Both the position numbers and the translations under genes were made by a program. From assembly GCA_902796425.1 (NCBI GenBank), contig CADBPC010000110.1:1-64000 (forward strand): DNA of 64,000 nt, written 5' to 3'. Under the pieces are notes generated by a model. That model saw nothing but the letters and a program-made list of their open reading frames with translations. It was not told the DNA's origin and searched no databases. This document shows, piece by piece, positions 1 to 7,504 of the stretch; position 1 is the stretch's first letter, and the number at the start of each line of letters is the position of its first letter. Source of the DNA: an uncultured Lachnospiraceae bacterium. GTDB taxonomy: Bacteria > Bacillota > Clostridia > Lachnospirales > Lachnospiraceae.

Positions 1-1230
1 CATAATGACAGCTCCTATTACAAATGCGATATCGACGAGTACATCAACTATGACCTGATCGATACGGTGGCGCACAGGAATGTGCTCAACCAGGTCGCAG
101 GCGCCATGACCGGTCTCGGAATCCTGGGCACGTTCGTCGGACTGTCCCTCGGACTCCAGAGCTTCTCCGCGGGAACCACTGCTGAGATCACGAACAGCAT
201 CGCGCCCCTGATGGACGGTATCAAGGTCGCGTTCCACACCTCGATCTACGGCATGGTGTTCTCCCTTGTTTTCAACTACGCTTACAAGCGCAAGCTCGAC
301 GAGGCGGAGAATACGGTCAGCACCTTCCTGAATACTTATAAGAAATATGTCCTTCCGGATACGACGACGGACGGCGTCAACAAGCTCATGGAGCTCCAGC
401 AGGAGCAGACAGAGGCGATCCGCGCTCTTGCGGATTCCATCGGGGACCAGCTCTCCGCGGGCCTTGCCAAGCTTCTGATGACCCAGTTCGACCGGTTCGA
501 CAAGACGATATCCGACTATTCGATGCTGCAGACGCAGAACCAGCTGGATGCGCTGAACACCGTGGTGAGAGCATTTATTTCCCAGCTCGACAAATCCATG
601 AACGGTGCCCTGACCAATCTGTCAAATACGATCGGCGAGGCCTGTGTCACGCAGAGGGACAACAACCGCCAGCTTCAGGACATCATGCTGCGCACGACGA
701 CGGCAGCGGGGAATCTTCGCGACCTTGAGAAGCTGACCTCTTCCGTTATCTCGTCCCTGGACAGCTATGCAGGCGATGTCAGGGATATGCAGGATGAGAT
801 GATGAGGAGCCTTGACGAGCTGCAGAGCCAGAACCAGTCCCATACGGTTCTCCTGGACCAGGAGCAGAAGTATCTCGACGATCTGCTGCGCTACCGCCAG
901 TCGCTGGAAATGTCCGCAGGCGCGCTCAGCGCCCAGCTCAAGGAGCAGACAGAGCTCCTTGCGGATCTTCAGGATACGGTCCTCCAGATGCCCAGAGATA
1001 TCGACAGGACCTTCAAGGTCATCGACGAGAACCTTGTGGACGTCGAGAATCATTTCGGAAGAACCATCCAGCAGATCAAGGAGGTCACACAGACCGTGCC
1101 GGATATTGTTTCCGGATCCTATGCAAATATGGAAAAAGCGCTTGACCGCGCGAGCGAGGCCGTTGAGGATATGACGGCTGCGATGGAACGGATGCAGAGA
1201 GACAGGCTTCCGATCGGATCGAGAAGGTAA
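1..1230 (+). CDS. ZorA-like MotA/TolQ/ExbB-family proton channel protein with long coiled-coil tail (5' partial)
   Basis: The reading frame is open from base 1, so the start lies outside the window; the GTG at 67 is an internal codon. The visible N-terminal part has the MotA/ExbB signature: a glycine-rich helix (GLGILGTFVGLSLGL) followed by a segment containing AFHTSIYGMVFSLVF, which together form two membrane helices. About 300 residues of polar, glutamine-rich, largely helical sequence follow and should form a long cytoplasmic coiled coil. Ordinary ExbB/TolQ proteins lack such a tail, whereas ZorA of the Zorya anti-phage systems has one. The next gene encodes the matching ZorB/MotB-like partner, so the two should form an ion-driven motor in the membrane. 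The family call is firm; a defence role is inference. Confidence 0.8.
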   Translation, partial: HNDSSYYKCDIDEYINYDLIDTVAHRNVLNQVAGAMTGLGILGTFVGLSLGLQSFSAGTTAEITNSIAPLMDGIKVAFHTSIYGMVFSLVFNYAYKRKLDEAENTVSTFLNTYKKYVLPDTTTDGVNKLMELQQEQTEAIRALADSIGDQLSAGLAKLLMTQFDRFDKTISDYSMLQTQNQLDALNTVVRAFISQLDKSMNGALTNLSNTIGEACVTQRDNNRQLQDIMLRTTTAAGNLRDLEKLTSSVISSLDSYAGDVRDMQDEMMRSLDELQSQNQSHTVLLDQEQKYLDDLLRYRQSLEMSAGALSAQLKEQTELLADLQDTVLQMPRDIDRTFKVIDENLVDVENHFGRTIQQIKEVTQTVPDIVSGSYANMEKALDRASEAVEDMTAAMERMQRDRLPIGSRR

Positions 1231-1292
1231 GAGCGGGCCGCACGGCGCGGCAGGAGCGCCGGAGGCGTTCTTGAAAGTGGGGAATCTGCCGT

Positions 1293-2225
1293 ATGGCACG
1301 AAGACAACACAGAAAACAGGACGAGGAGACCACCTATTGGCTTTCGTATTCCGACATGATGGCGGGGCTTCTGCTGACCTTTGTGCTCATCATCGCAACG
1401 ACGATGCTGCGTGCACAGATTCAGTATGACGCCAAGGAGAACGAACTCCTCGGCAAGGAAGAGCAGCTGATCATCCAGGCGGATGCCCTGGAGGATGAGC
1501 GCGCGACGGTCGCTGCCCAGCAGGCACTTCTGGACGACCAGCAGGCACAGCTCTTATCCCAGCAGGACGCGCTGATGGACAGGGAAGAGCAGCTGGCACT
1601 TCAGTCCGACAGGCTCCGCAGGCAGAACGAGCTTCTGGAAGAACTCCAGGCGCTGCTCGATGACCAGCAGGCAAAGCTGGATAATATCATCGGTGTCAGG
1701 AGCGAGCTGATCGAAGCCCTCAAGGAGGAGTTCGACGACTCGAACCTTCATATATCGGTTGACGAGAAAACCGGCGCCATCACCTTCGACTCGAGCATCC
1801 TCTTTGAATACAACGAGGACGAGCTCCTCGACAGCGGTAAAGAATTCCTGGCCGAGTTCCTTCCGAGATATGTCCGGATCCTTCTCGGACCGAAATACCG
1901 TGAGTATGTTTCCGAGATTATCATCGAGGGACATACGGACACCAGCGGCAGTTATATTTTCAATCTGGAGCTTTCCCAGAAGAGAGCATTTTCCGTGGCA
2001 GCCTACTGCCTCGCCGACGACAACGACATCCTGAGCAAACAGCAGCTGGGGTCGCTGCGCGAACTTGTCACGGCGAACGGGCGCTCCTACAGCAATCCCG
2101 TGCTCAAGGAAGACGGCACGGTTGATATGGAGGCGTCCAGACGCGTTGAGTTTCTTTTCCGCCTGAAGGACGAGGAGATGATCCGCGAAATGATTGAAAT
2201 CCTCAGCGCGGAGAAGAGTGAGTAA
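1293..2225 (+). CDS. ZorB/MotB-like OmpA-domain protein
   Basis: A 310-residue protein with one N-terminal membrane helix at about residues 18-40. It begins with YWLSYSDMMAGLLLTF, in which Asp21 corresponds to the proton-binding aspartate of MotB. Residues 40-135 form a glutamine-rich coiled coil, in which ALLDDQQAQL at residue 78 recurs as ALLDDQQAKL at residue 120, exactly 42 residues or six heptads later. The C-terminal half is an OmpA/MotB peptidoglycan-binding domain, shown by EGHTD at residues 212-216 followed by N..LS..RA. It should anchor the channel formed with the upstream ZorA-like protein to the cell wall. No flagellar or Tol genes lie nearby, which argues against a MotB or TolR role. 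The gene ends 2 bases before the J-domain gene, implying one transcript. Confidence 0.85.
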   Translation: MARRQHRKQDEETTYWLSYSDMMAGLLLTFVLIIATTMLRAQIQYDAKENELLGKEEQLIIQADALEDERATVAAQQALLDDQQAQLLSQQDALMDREEQLALQSDRLRRQNELLEELQALLDDQQAKLDNIIGVRSELIEALKEEFDDSNLHISVDEKTGAITFDSSILFEYNEDELLDSGKEFLAEFLPRYVRILLGPKYREYVSEIIIEGHTDTSGSYIFNLELSQKRAFSVAAYCLADDNDILSKQQLGSLRELVTANGRSYSNPVLKEDGTVDMEASRRVEFLFRLKDEEMIREMIEILSAEKSE

Positions 2226-2227
2226 AC

Positions 2228-2662
2228 ATGACCTATTACGAATTGCTGTATGTTGCGGAGGACGCTTCGGAAGAGGAGATAAAAGCCGCCTACAGAGAGC
2301 AGATCAAATTTTTTCATCCCGACACATATGAAGGAGATCCCGGCTACGCCGAGGAGCAGACCCGGGCCCTCAACGAGGCCTACAGGACACTGATGGATCC
2401 CGCGCTCCGGCAGGAATACGATGACGAAATCGGACTGACGGGAGAGGCGATCGTCCGCGAACAGATAAGGCGCCACGGCGAAGAGGCGAGGGCGAGGCTG
2501 GATGCAATGGACGAACAAAAGCGCCTAGACGCGATCCGAAACCGCCAGAAGCTTTACCTGCAGGGGCAGGAGGGACTCCGCATGAGGTACGCCGCTATTG
2601 AGGCGCTCATTGTGGCGGCGCTCCTTCTGATTATTTTCCTGTTGTATCATTTTACCGCATGA
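2228..2662 (+). CDS. J-domain protein with C-terminal membrane anchor
   Basis: A 144-residue protein. Residues 1-65 form a DnaJ-type J domain with the diagnostic HPD tripeptide at residues 30-32. A charged helical linker rich in R, E and Q follows, then a single hydrophobic helix at about residues 120-142, so the J domain should face the cytoplasm from the membrane. The glycine/phenylalanine-rich region, zinc-finger domain and C-terminal domains of true DnaJ are absent. It is tightly linked to the ZorA/ZorB-like pair (2-base gap), so it probably recruits an Hsp70 (DnaK) to that complex or acts as an accessory part of it. The J domain is certain; the link in function is inference. Confidence 0.85.
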   Translation: MTYYELLYVAEDASEEEIKAAYREQIKFFHPDTYEGDPGYAEEQTRALNEAYRTLMDPALRQEYDDEIGLTGEAIVREQIRRHGEEARARLDAMDEQKRLDAIRNRQKLYLQGQEGLRMRYAAIEALIVAALLLIIFLLYHFTA

Positions 2663-2737
2663 CCGGGGCGTATCCGGCGGAGCAGACCCGGCGCGGTGTT
2701 TCACGGCTGACAGGCCATTACACGGTAAACGAAGCGT

Positions 2738-4060
2738 ATGGATGAGAAAGCTGTTGAACGTTTTGATATGAAAAAAGAACCGGTCCTGTGCCGGTGGTAC
2801 CTGAAGCCACTTCTGTGGCTTCTTTGTTTTCCCGCGCTTGTCATGCACGGGACGAAGATCGTAAGGACCGGGACAGAGAACCTGAAGGGTCCTTACGTGC
2901 TTCTTGGCAATCACAATGCCTTCTACGACATGAAGGTTTCGATTGCGGCCGCCTTCCCGAGAGTCCCGAATTACGTCGTCGCGATCGACGGCTTCATCGG
3001 GCGGGAAAAGCTTTTGCGCCTTCTCGGATGCATCTGCAAACGAAAATTCACCAGTGACATGATCCTCGTCCGCCACCTTCACGGCGTGGTGAAAAAGGGC
3101 GGCATCGTCGGCCTCTACCCGGAGGCCAGGTACTCCCTCTGCGGCACCACAGCGCCCCTTCCGGAGTCTCTCGGAAAGCTGTGCAAGCTTCTGGGAGTTC
3201 CCGTCGTCACCCTGATCTGTCACGGACATCATATCAATCACCCCTTCTGGAACACGAAAAGAGAGAGGAAAGTACGGCCGACCCGGGCCGAAATGAAACT
3301 TCTTATCACCGCACAGGAGCTTAAAAAACTCTCCGTGGATGAAATCAATGACCGGATCGTAAAGGAATTCCAGTACGACGATTTCCGCTGGCAGGCTCAG
3401 AACGGCATCCGCGTAAAGGATCCGGAGCGCGCCCGGGGACTCGAGAAAATCCTCTACCAGTGCCGTGCCTGCGGCGCCGAGTTTAAAATGCGGGCAATAG
3501 GAAGCACCCTTTCCTGCGCTGCATGCGGCAGCCGCTGGGAGATGACAGAGCTGGGAGAGCTTGAGTCGCAGGATAACAGCGATGCCATGAAGTCAGGGCA
3601 GAGTGGAGATCCCGGATGGGGTTCGGCGAATACAATTCACATACCGGACTGGTATGAGTGGGAGAGAGAAAACGTCCGCAGACAGGTGAGGGAAGGAACC
3701 TATTCATCCGGACTCCTTCCGGTGACAGTGGAGAGCCTTCCGAACGCAAAGCGCTTCATTCCCCTCGGAAGAGGAACCATGCTCCATGACATGACCGGCT
3801 TTCACGTGAGGGTAACGGACAGCGAAGGCAGAGTGCATGAGATGGAAAAGCCGGTCCTGTCCATGTATTCCTGCCACGTGGAATACAACTATCTCTTTAA
3901 ACACGGAGACTGCGTCGACCTCAACACCCTCGACGATACCTGGTATACCTATCCTGACTCCGACGCATTCAGCGTGACGAAAATGGCCCTTGCGACAGAA
4001 GAACTGTACTACCTCGAGAGAGAAAAGGCGGGCAGGCCCTGCCGGAGCGGCCTGGCGTGA
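2738..4060 (+). CDS. PlsC-type acyltransferase with internal zinc ribbon and extra C-terminal domain
   Basis: A 440-residue protein. Its first 220 residues resemble 1-acylglycerol-3-phosphate acyltransferases: NHNAFYD at residues 58-64 supplies the catalytic H-x4-D motif, and PEARYS near residue 127 matches the third conserved block. A four-cysteine zinc ribbon (CRAC...CAAC) follows at about residues 235-262, then roughly 170 residues I cannot assign. Standard PlsC proteins are about 200-260 residues, so this is an extended form. It probably acylates a glycerolipid at the membrane, but the substrate is unknown. It lies 75 bases after the J-domain gene and may share that transcript. Confidence 0.75.
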   Translation: MDEKAVERFDMKKEPVLCRWYLKPLLWLLCFPALVMHGTKIVRTGTENLKGPYVLLGNHNAFYDMKVSIAAAFPRVPNYVVAIDGFIGREKLLRLLGCICKRKFTSDMILVRHLHGVVKKGGIVGLYPEARYSLCGTTAPLPESLGKLCKLLGVPVVTLICHGHHINHPFWNTKRERKVRPTRAEMKLLITAQELKKLSVDEINDRIVKEFQYDDFRWQAQNGIRVKDPERARGLEKILYQCRACGAEFKMRAIGSTLSCAACGSRWEMTELGELESQDNSDAMKSGQSGDPGWGSANTIHIPDWYEWERENVRRQVREGTYSSGLLPVTVESLPNAKRFIPLGRGTMLHDMTGFHVRVTDSEGRVHEMEKPVLSMYSCHVEYNYLFKHGDCVDLNTLDDTWYTYPDSDAFSVTKMALATEELYYLEREKAGRPCRSGLA

Positions 4061-4128
4061 TTCCATTATCCCGCGGCAGGTTGAAGAAGCCTGCGGGGCC
4101 GGGAAAAGCGAACATCCGATACAGACAG

Positions 4129-4860
4129 TCAGAACAGCGGCGCGATGTACGCGCTCCAGAGATGGCTCAGCGGAAGTGCCAGAATCATGGCGGGAATCAT
4201 GTCCGCCACAGGGAACATCTTCAGCTTTAAGATCCGGAAGCCCGTCGCGAGAATAAGGATCCCCCCGACCGCCTTGAAATCGCCGATCATGGAAGGCGTC
4301 GTATAGGGGAAAATCAGCCCGCCGCACAGAAACAGCGCTAAAAAGAGGATAAACTGCGGCACTGCGATCAGGGACACCACCGCCCCGAGCGAGCAGGCAA
4401 AGATCAGTGCCGTGAACAGATCCAGGATCGATTTTGCCAGTAGAATGCTGTGATCGCCGTTCATTCCGGAAACAATGGAGCCGTAGATACCGGTGCCGCT
4501 CGCGCAGAAAAGGACGATGGTCGTGATCAGCTGCGCGTCGTAATCCTCCTTTGACAGACCTCCGGGAGCCTGGATTTTCAGGACTTTCGAGACTGCGGAC
4601 TGCATCCCGGCACCCAGCCTTGTCACGAGATCATTAAAATGAATCAGAGTTCCCAGAACCGTTCCGAGGATGACCGTCAGGATCACAGCCGGCATGTTCT
4701 GCATCAGGATGATGTTCGTGATTCCCATTGTCATGGCGCTGATCCCGAAAATCATATTCAGGTTTTCCTTGAACTTCGCGCTGATTTTATCCTTCGCCGC
4801 GGCGCCGATGATGCCTCCCAGCAGTACTGCAAGACAGTTGATGATGATTCCGACTGGCAT
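4129..4860 (-). CDS. DUF554 family membrane protein
   Basis: A 243-residue hydrophobic protein beginning MPVGIIINCLAVLLGGIIGA and carrying about six or seven predicted membrane helices, with the length and N-terminal pattern of the DUF554 (YdfK/YqgA) family. The function of the family is not established; transport has been suggested. It lies 12 bases downstream of the methyltransferase gene on the same strand, so the two are probably co-transcribed. It converges with the acyltransferase gene on the other strand. Confidence 0.85.
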   Translation of the reverse strand: MPVGIIINCLAVLLGGIIGAAAKDKISAKFKENLNMIFGISAMTMGITNIILMQNMPAVILTVILGTVLGTLIHFNDLVTRLGAGMQSAVSKVLKIQAPGGLSKEDYDAQLITTIVLFCASGTGIYGSIVSGMNGDHSILLAKSILDLFTALIFACSLGAVVSLIAVPQFILFLALFLCGGLIFPYTTPSMIGDFKAVGGILILATGFRILKLKMFPVADMIPAMILALPLSHLWSAYIAPLF

Positions 4861-4872
4861 GTTCTTTTCTCC

Positions 4873-6126
4873 TTACTTTTCCCTGACAACCTGGAAGATG
4901 AAGAACTTCAGGTAGTAGGACGCATCATTCGCCCAGAGGATCGGGTGGTCCGGAGCCTGCTGGAGGAACCTTGCCTGGCGAAGGCGCACATGGGCATCCG
5001 AGGCTGCAAGGGCAATCGCTTTCCTGAAGAGCTCCTCGTCCATAAAGTGCGAGCAGGAGCAGGTGACAAGATACCCGCCGTCCTTTACGAGCTCCATGCC
5101 GCGGGCATTGATCTCGCGGTATCCCTTCTGCGCTCCCTTGATGGAATTCCTTGATTTTGTGAAGGCGGGAGGATCCAGGATGACAACGTCATAGCTCTTC
5201 CCTTCCTTTTTCTGCTGCGGCAGGAATTCAAACACATCGGCGCATACATATTCGATCCGGTCCTCGAACCCGTTCAGTCGCGCATTTTCCCCTGCCTGCG
5301 CGATGGCCGTCTCCGACGCGTCGACGCTCACCACATGACGCGCTCCCGAGGCGGCAGCGTTCAGGCCGAACGACCCGGTGTGGGTAAAGCAGTCCAGCAC
5401 ATCGTCCGCGTCCGCCGTGACACTGCGGATCGCGAGACGGTTCAGCTTCTGGTCGAGGAAGAATCCGGTCTTCTGCCCGTTTGCGACATCCACGATGTAG
5501 CGGATGCCGTTTTCCGTGATCGGGACCATCGTATCGAAGGGCTCCGAAAGAAAACCGGAAGTCCTCTCAAGTCCTTCCTTCTCCCTGACCTTCGCGTCGC
5601 TCCGCTCATAGATTCCGCGGATTTGAACACCGTCCTCATAGAGAATCCTGACAAGCGCCGAAAGGAGAAGGTCCTTGAGGCGGTCGGTTCCGAGCGCAAG
5701 AGATTCGACGACCAGAATATCTTCATATTTATCCACGGTAAAGCCGGGGAGGAAGTCCGCCTCGCCGAAGATCACCCGGCAGGAGGAGGTATCGATGACT
5801 TTCTTGCGGTATTCCCAGGCCGCCTTTACCCTTGCCTCGAGGAAGGCGGGAGTGATCATCGTATCTTTCCCTCTCGAGAGCATTCGCACACGGATGACCG
5901 AGTTGGTGTTTATAAAGCCCTTTCCGAGAAGCCAGCCGTCAAAATCACAGACGGAGAGGATATCTCCGTTCGTAAAATCTCCCTCGATGCGGTCGATTTC
6001 ATTGTCATAGATCCATGCGCCGCCGGCCTTCAGCTCCCTGCCGCCGCCTTTTTTGAGAAAGAGGCGGGCTCCGCATTCAAGGGTGCCTTCGCCCGCGCTG
6101 TAATTCAAATAGTCTTGTATTGTCAT
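4873..6126 (-). CDS. RlmI-like class I SAM-dependent rRNA methyltransferase
   Basis: A 417-residue enzyme with the layout of RlmI/RlmK-type 23S rRNA cytosine-C5 methyltransferases: an N-terminal PUA domain (GGAWIYDNEID), a central strand-rich domain and a C-terminal Rossmann methyltransferase. Motifs include DCFTHTGSFGLNAA for SAM binding, DPPAFTKSR and TCSCSHFM, in which the cysteine is the expected catalytic residue. I chose the ATG at 6126 because an AGGA site lies about 9 bases ahead of it. A longer frame to 6183 exists but adds a low-complexity leader. The frame is complete and looks functional. The exact rRNA target cannot be read from sequence. Confidence 0.85.
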   Translation of the reverse strand: MTIQDYLNYSAGEGTLECGARLFLKKGGGRELKAGGAWIYDNEIDRIEGDFTNGDILSVCDFDGWLLGKGFINTNSVIRVRMLSRGKDTMITPAFLEARVKAAWEYRKKVIDTSSCRVIFGEADFLPGFTVDKYEDILVVESLALGTDRLKDLLLSALVRILYEDGVQIRGIYERSDAKVREKEGLERTSGFLSEPFDTMVPITENGIRYIVDVANGQKTGFFLDQKLNRLAIRSVTADADDVLDCFTHTGSFGLNAAASGARHVVSVDASETAIAQAGENARLNGFEDRIEYVCADVFEFLPQQKKEGKSYDVVILDPPAFTKSRNSIKGAQKGYREINARGMELVKDGGYLVTCSCSHFMDEELFRKAIALAASDAHVRLRQARFLQQAPDHPILWANDASYYLKFFIFQVVREK

Positions 6127-6317
6127 AATGGTATCCTGCTCCGTACTCCGGCCTCTGTGCTCCGGCCGGCTGTCAATGATCAAGTGATGTTACAGTTTAG
6201 CACGAAAAGCGTGGTCGGCAACAGTGGTTTTGCGCGGTTTGTCAGCCCTTGCTGCTCTTGCCGGCCGGTAAACATTCCATAAAGAAAGAATTGCGTTATT
6301 CGGCCGCCTCGCAAGGT

Positions 6318-6346
6318 TTGACGTAAACTATGAAAAAAGGTATTCT
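6318..6346 (+). promoter_or_regulatory. Probable sigma-A promoter of the DegV gene
   Basis: TTGACG and TATTCT separated by 17 bases lie about 85 bases upstream of the DegV start. This is the best promoter-like element in the 300-base divergent gap between the methyltransferase and DegV genes. Confidence 0.6.
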
Positions 6347-6429
6347 ATGCATGTGGTTTCAGAAACTACGTGCGTTTACTGCACAGGCCGGGCGGCGATG
6401 GCCGCCCTGTCCGATCGGAAGGGGAGAGG

Positions 6430-7284
6430 ATGAACGATCAGAAGACAGCAATTCTGATAGATTCGGGCTGCGATGTGCCGCCGGTTATCAGAGAGCAATA
6501 CGGAATATATGTCATACCGCTTCGCGTCATGTACCCGGAAAAGGATTATATGGACGGCGTGGATATCGATCCCATGATGGTGTACCGCCGTTTTCCCGAT
6601 GAGTTCCCGTCCACGTCCACGCCTTCTCTTGCGGAGGTGAATGACAAGCTCACACTGATCCGGAGCGAGGGCTACGAGAAGGTTATAGCGGTCTGCATCT
6701 CGAGCGGCCTTTCGGGGACCTTCAACACGATCCGTCTGGCGGCGTCCGAGCGGGACGATCTGGAGATCTTTGTGTTTGACTCAAGGAATATTTCCATCGG
6801 CAGCGGCCTGTTCGCGATCTGGGCGGCGAGAAAGCTCCACGAGGGCATGTCCTTCGAAGAGATTACGAAGAAGATGCAGGAAAAGATCTATGATTCTAAG
6901 GTTTTCTTCTACATGGACACGCTCAAATACCTTCAGCGCGGCGGAAGGATCGGAAAGGTAGCCTCTTTTGTGGGTGAGGCCCTGGGACTCAAGCCGATCA
7001 TTTCCTGTGACGAGAACGGAACCTATTATACCGTTGCAAAGATCCGGGGGAGCCGTTTCGGAAAGCTCCGCCTGATGGAGGAGGTCGTCAAATACTGCCT
7101 GGGTCACCGCACCTGGATTGTGGTCGAGGAAGGTGACGCGCACGAGGAAGCGCTCGCCATGCAGGACATGCTGGAGGAGCACCTCGTCAGCAAGGAGATT
7201 CTGTACGAGGGACAGATTACGGCCACGATGGCAATCAACACAGGCCCCGGCCTCGTAGGCGTCGCGGTGATGAGAAATCCGTGA
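6430..7284 (+). CDS. DegV family fatty-acid-binding protein
   Basis: A 284-residue protein of the DegV/FakB family, which binds fatty acids and presents them to the kinase FakA. Family features include the N-terminal ILIDSGCDVPP, the conserved TSTPSLAEV segment, SSGLSGTFNT and the DTLKYLQRGGRIGK motif. The start at 6430 sits directly behind a GGGGAGAGG ribosome-binding site. An in-frame ATG at 6370 lacks such a site and adds a run of residues untypical of the family. No fakA gene is in the window. The gene appears to be a single unit, with its own promoter upstream and a terminator-like hairpin behind it. Confidence 0.9.
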   Translation: MNDQKTAILIDSGCDVPPVIREQYGIYVIPLRVMYPEKDYMDGVDIDPMMVYRRFPDEFPSTSTPSLAEVNDKLTLIRSEGYEKVIAVCISSGLSGTFNTIRLAASERDDLEIFVFDSRNISIGSGLFAIWAARKLHEGMSFEEITKKMQEKIYDSKVFFYMDTLKYLQRGGRIGKVASFVGEALGLKPIISCDENGTYYTVAKIRGSRFGKLRLMEEVVKYCLGHRTWIVVEEGDAHEEALAMQDMLEEHLVSKEILYEGQITATMAINTGPGLVGVAVMRNP

Positions 7285-7366
7285 CAAAGGCGCCGGTACA
7301 TGCTTTGAATTCTGCACCTGCATTGAACTCGGTACAGGCATAAAACTACGACTGGATAAGGAAAAC

Positions 7367-7417
7367 AGAGCCGCCCGGTGACGCGCTTGAATGAGCGCTC
7401 ATCCCGCGGCTCTTGTT
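7367..7417 (+). terminator. Probable branched terminator after the DegV gene
   Basis: AGAGCCGC at 7367-7374 pairs with GCGGCTCT at 7406-7413, enclosing a smaller GCGCT/AGCGC hairpin and followed by TTGTTG. The T-tract is imperfect, so strength is uncertain. Confidence 0.5.
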
Positions 7418-7444
7418 GTGGGATCACGCGGTTTGTCGTACACT
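7416..7444 (+). promoter_or_regulatory. Possible promoter of the alpha-galactosidase gene
   Basis: TTGTGG and TACACT with a 17-base spacer, about 60 bases upstream of the start at 7505. The match to consensus is moderate. No clear operator was seen beside it. Confidence 0.35.
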
Positions 7445-7504
7445 GTTTTATGGGCGGCGGCAGGCCGCAGGGCCCGGATAAAAAAGAGACAGGGAAAATG
7501 AAAT

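Noticed and set aside
1..2225. Flagellar MotA/MotB
   Set aside because: The long coiled-coil tail, the OmpA spacing and the lack of any chemotaxis or flagellar gene fit the Zor type better.
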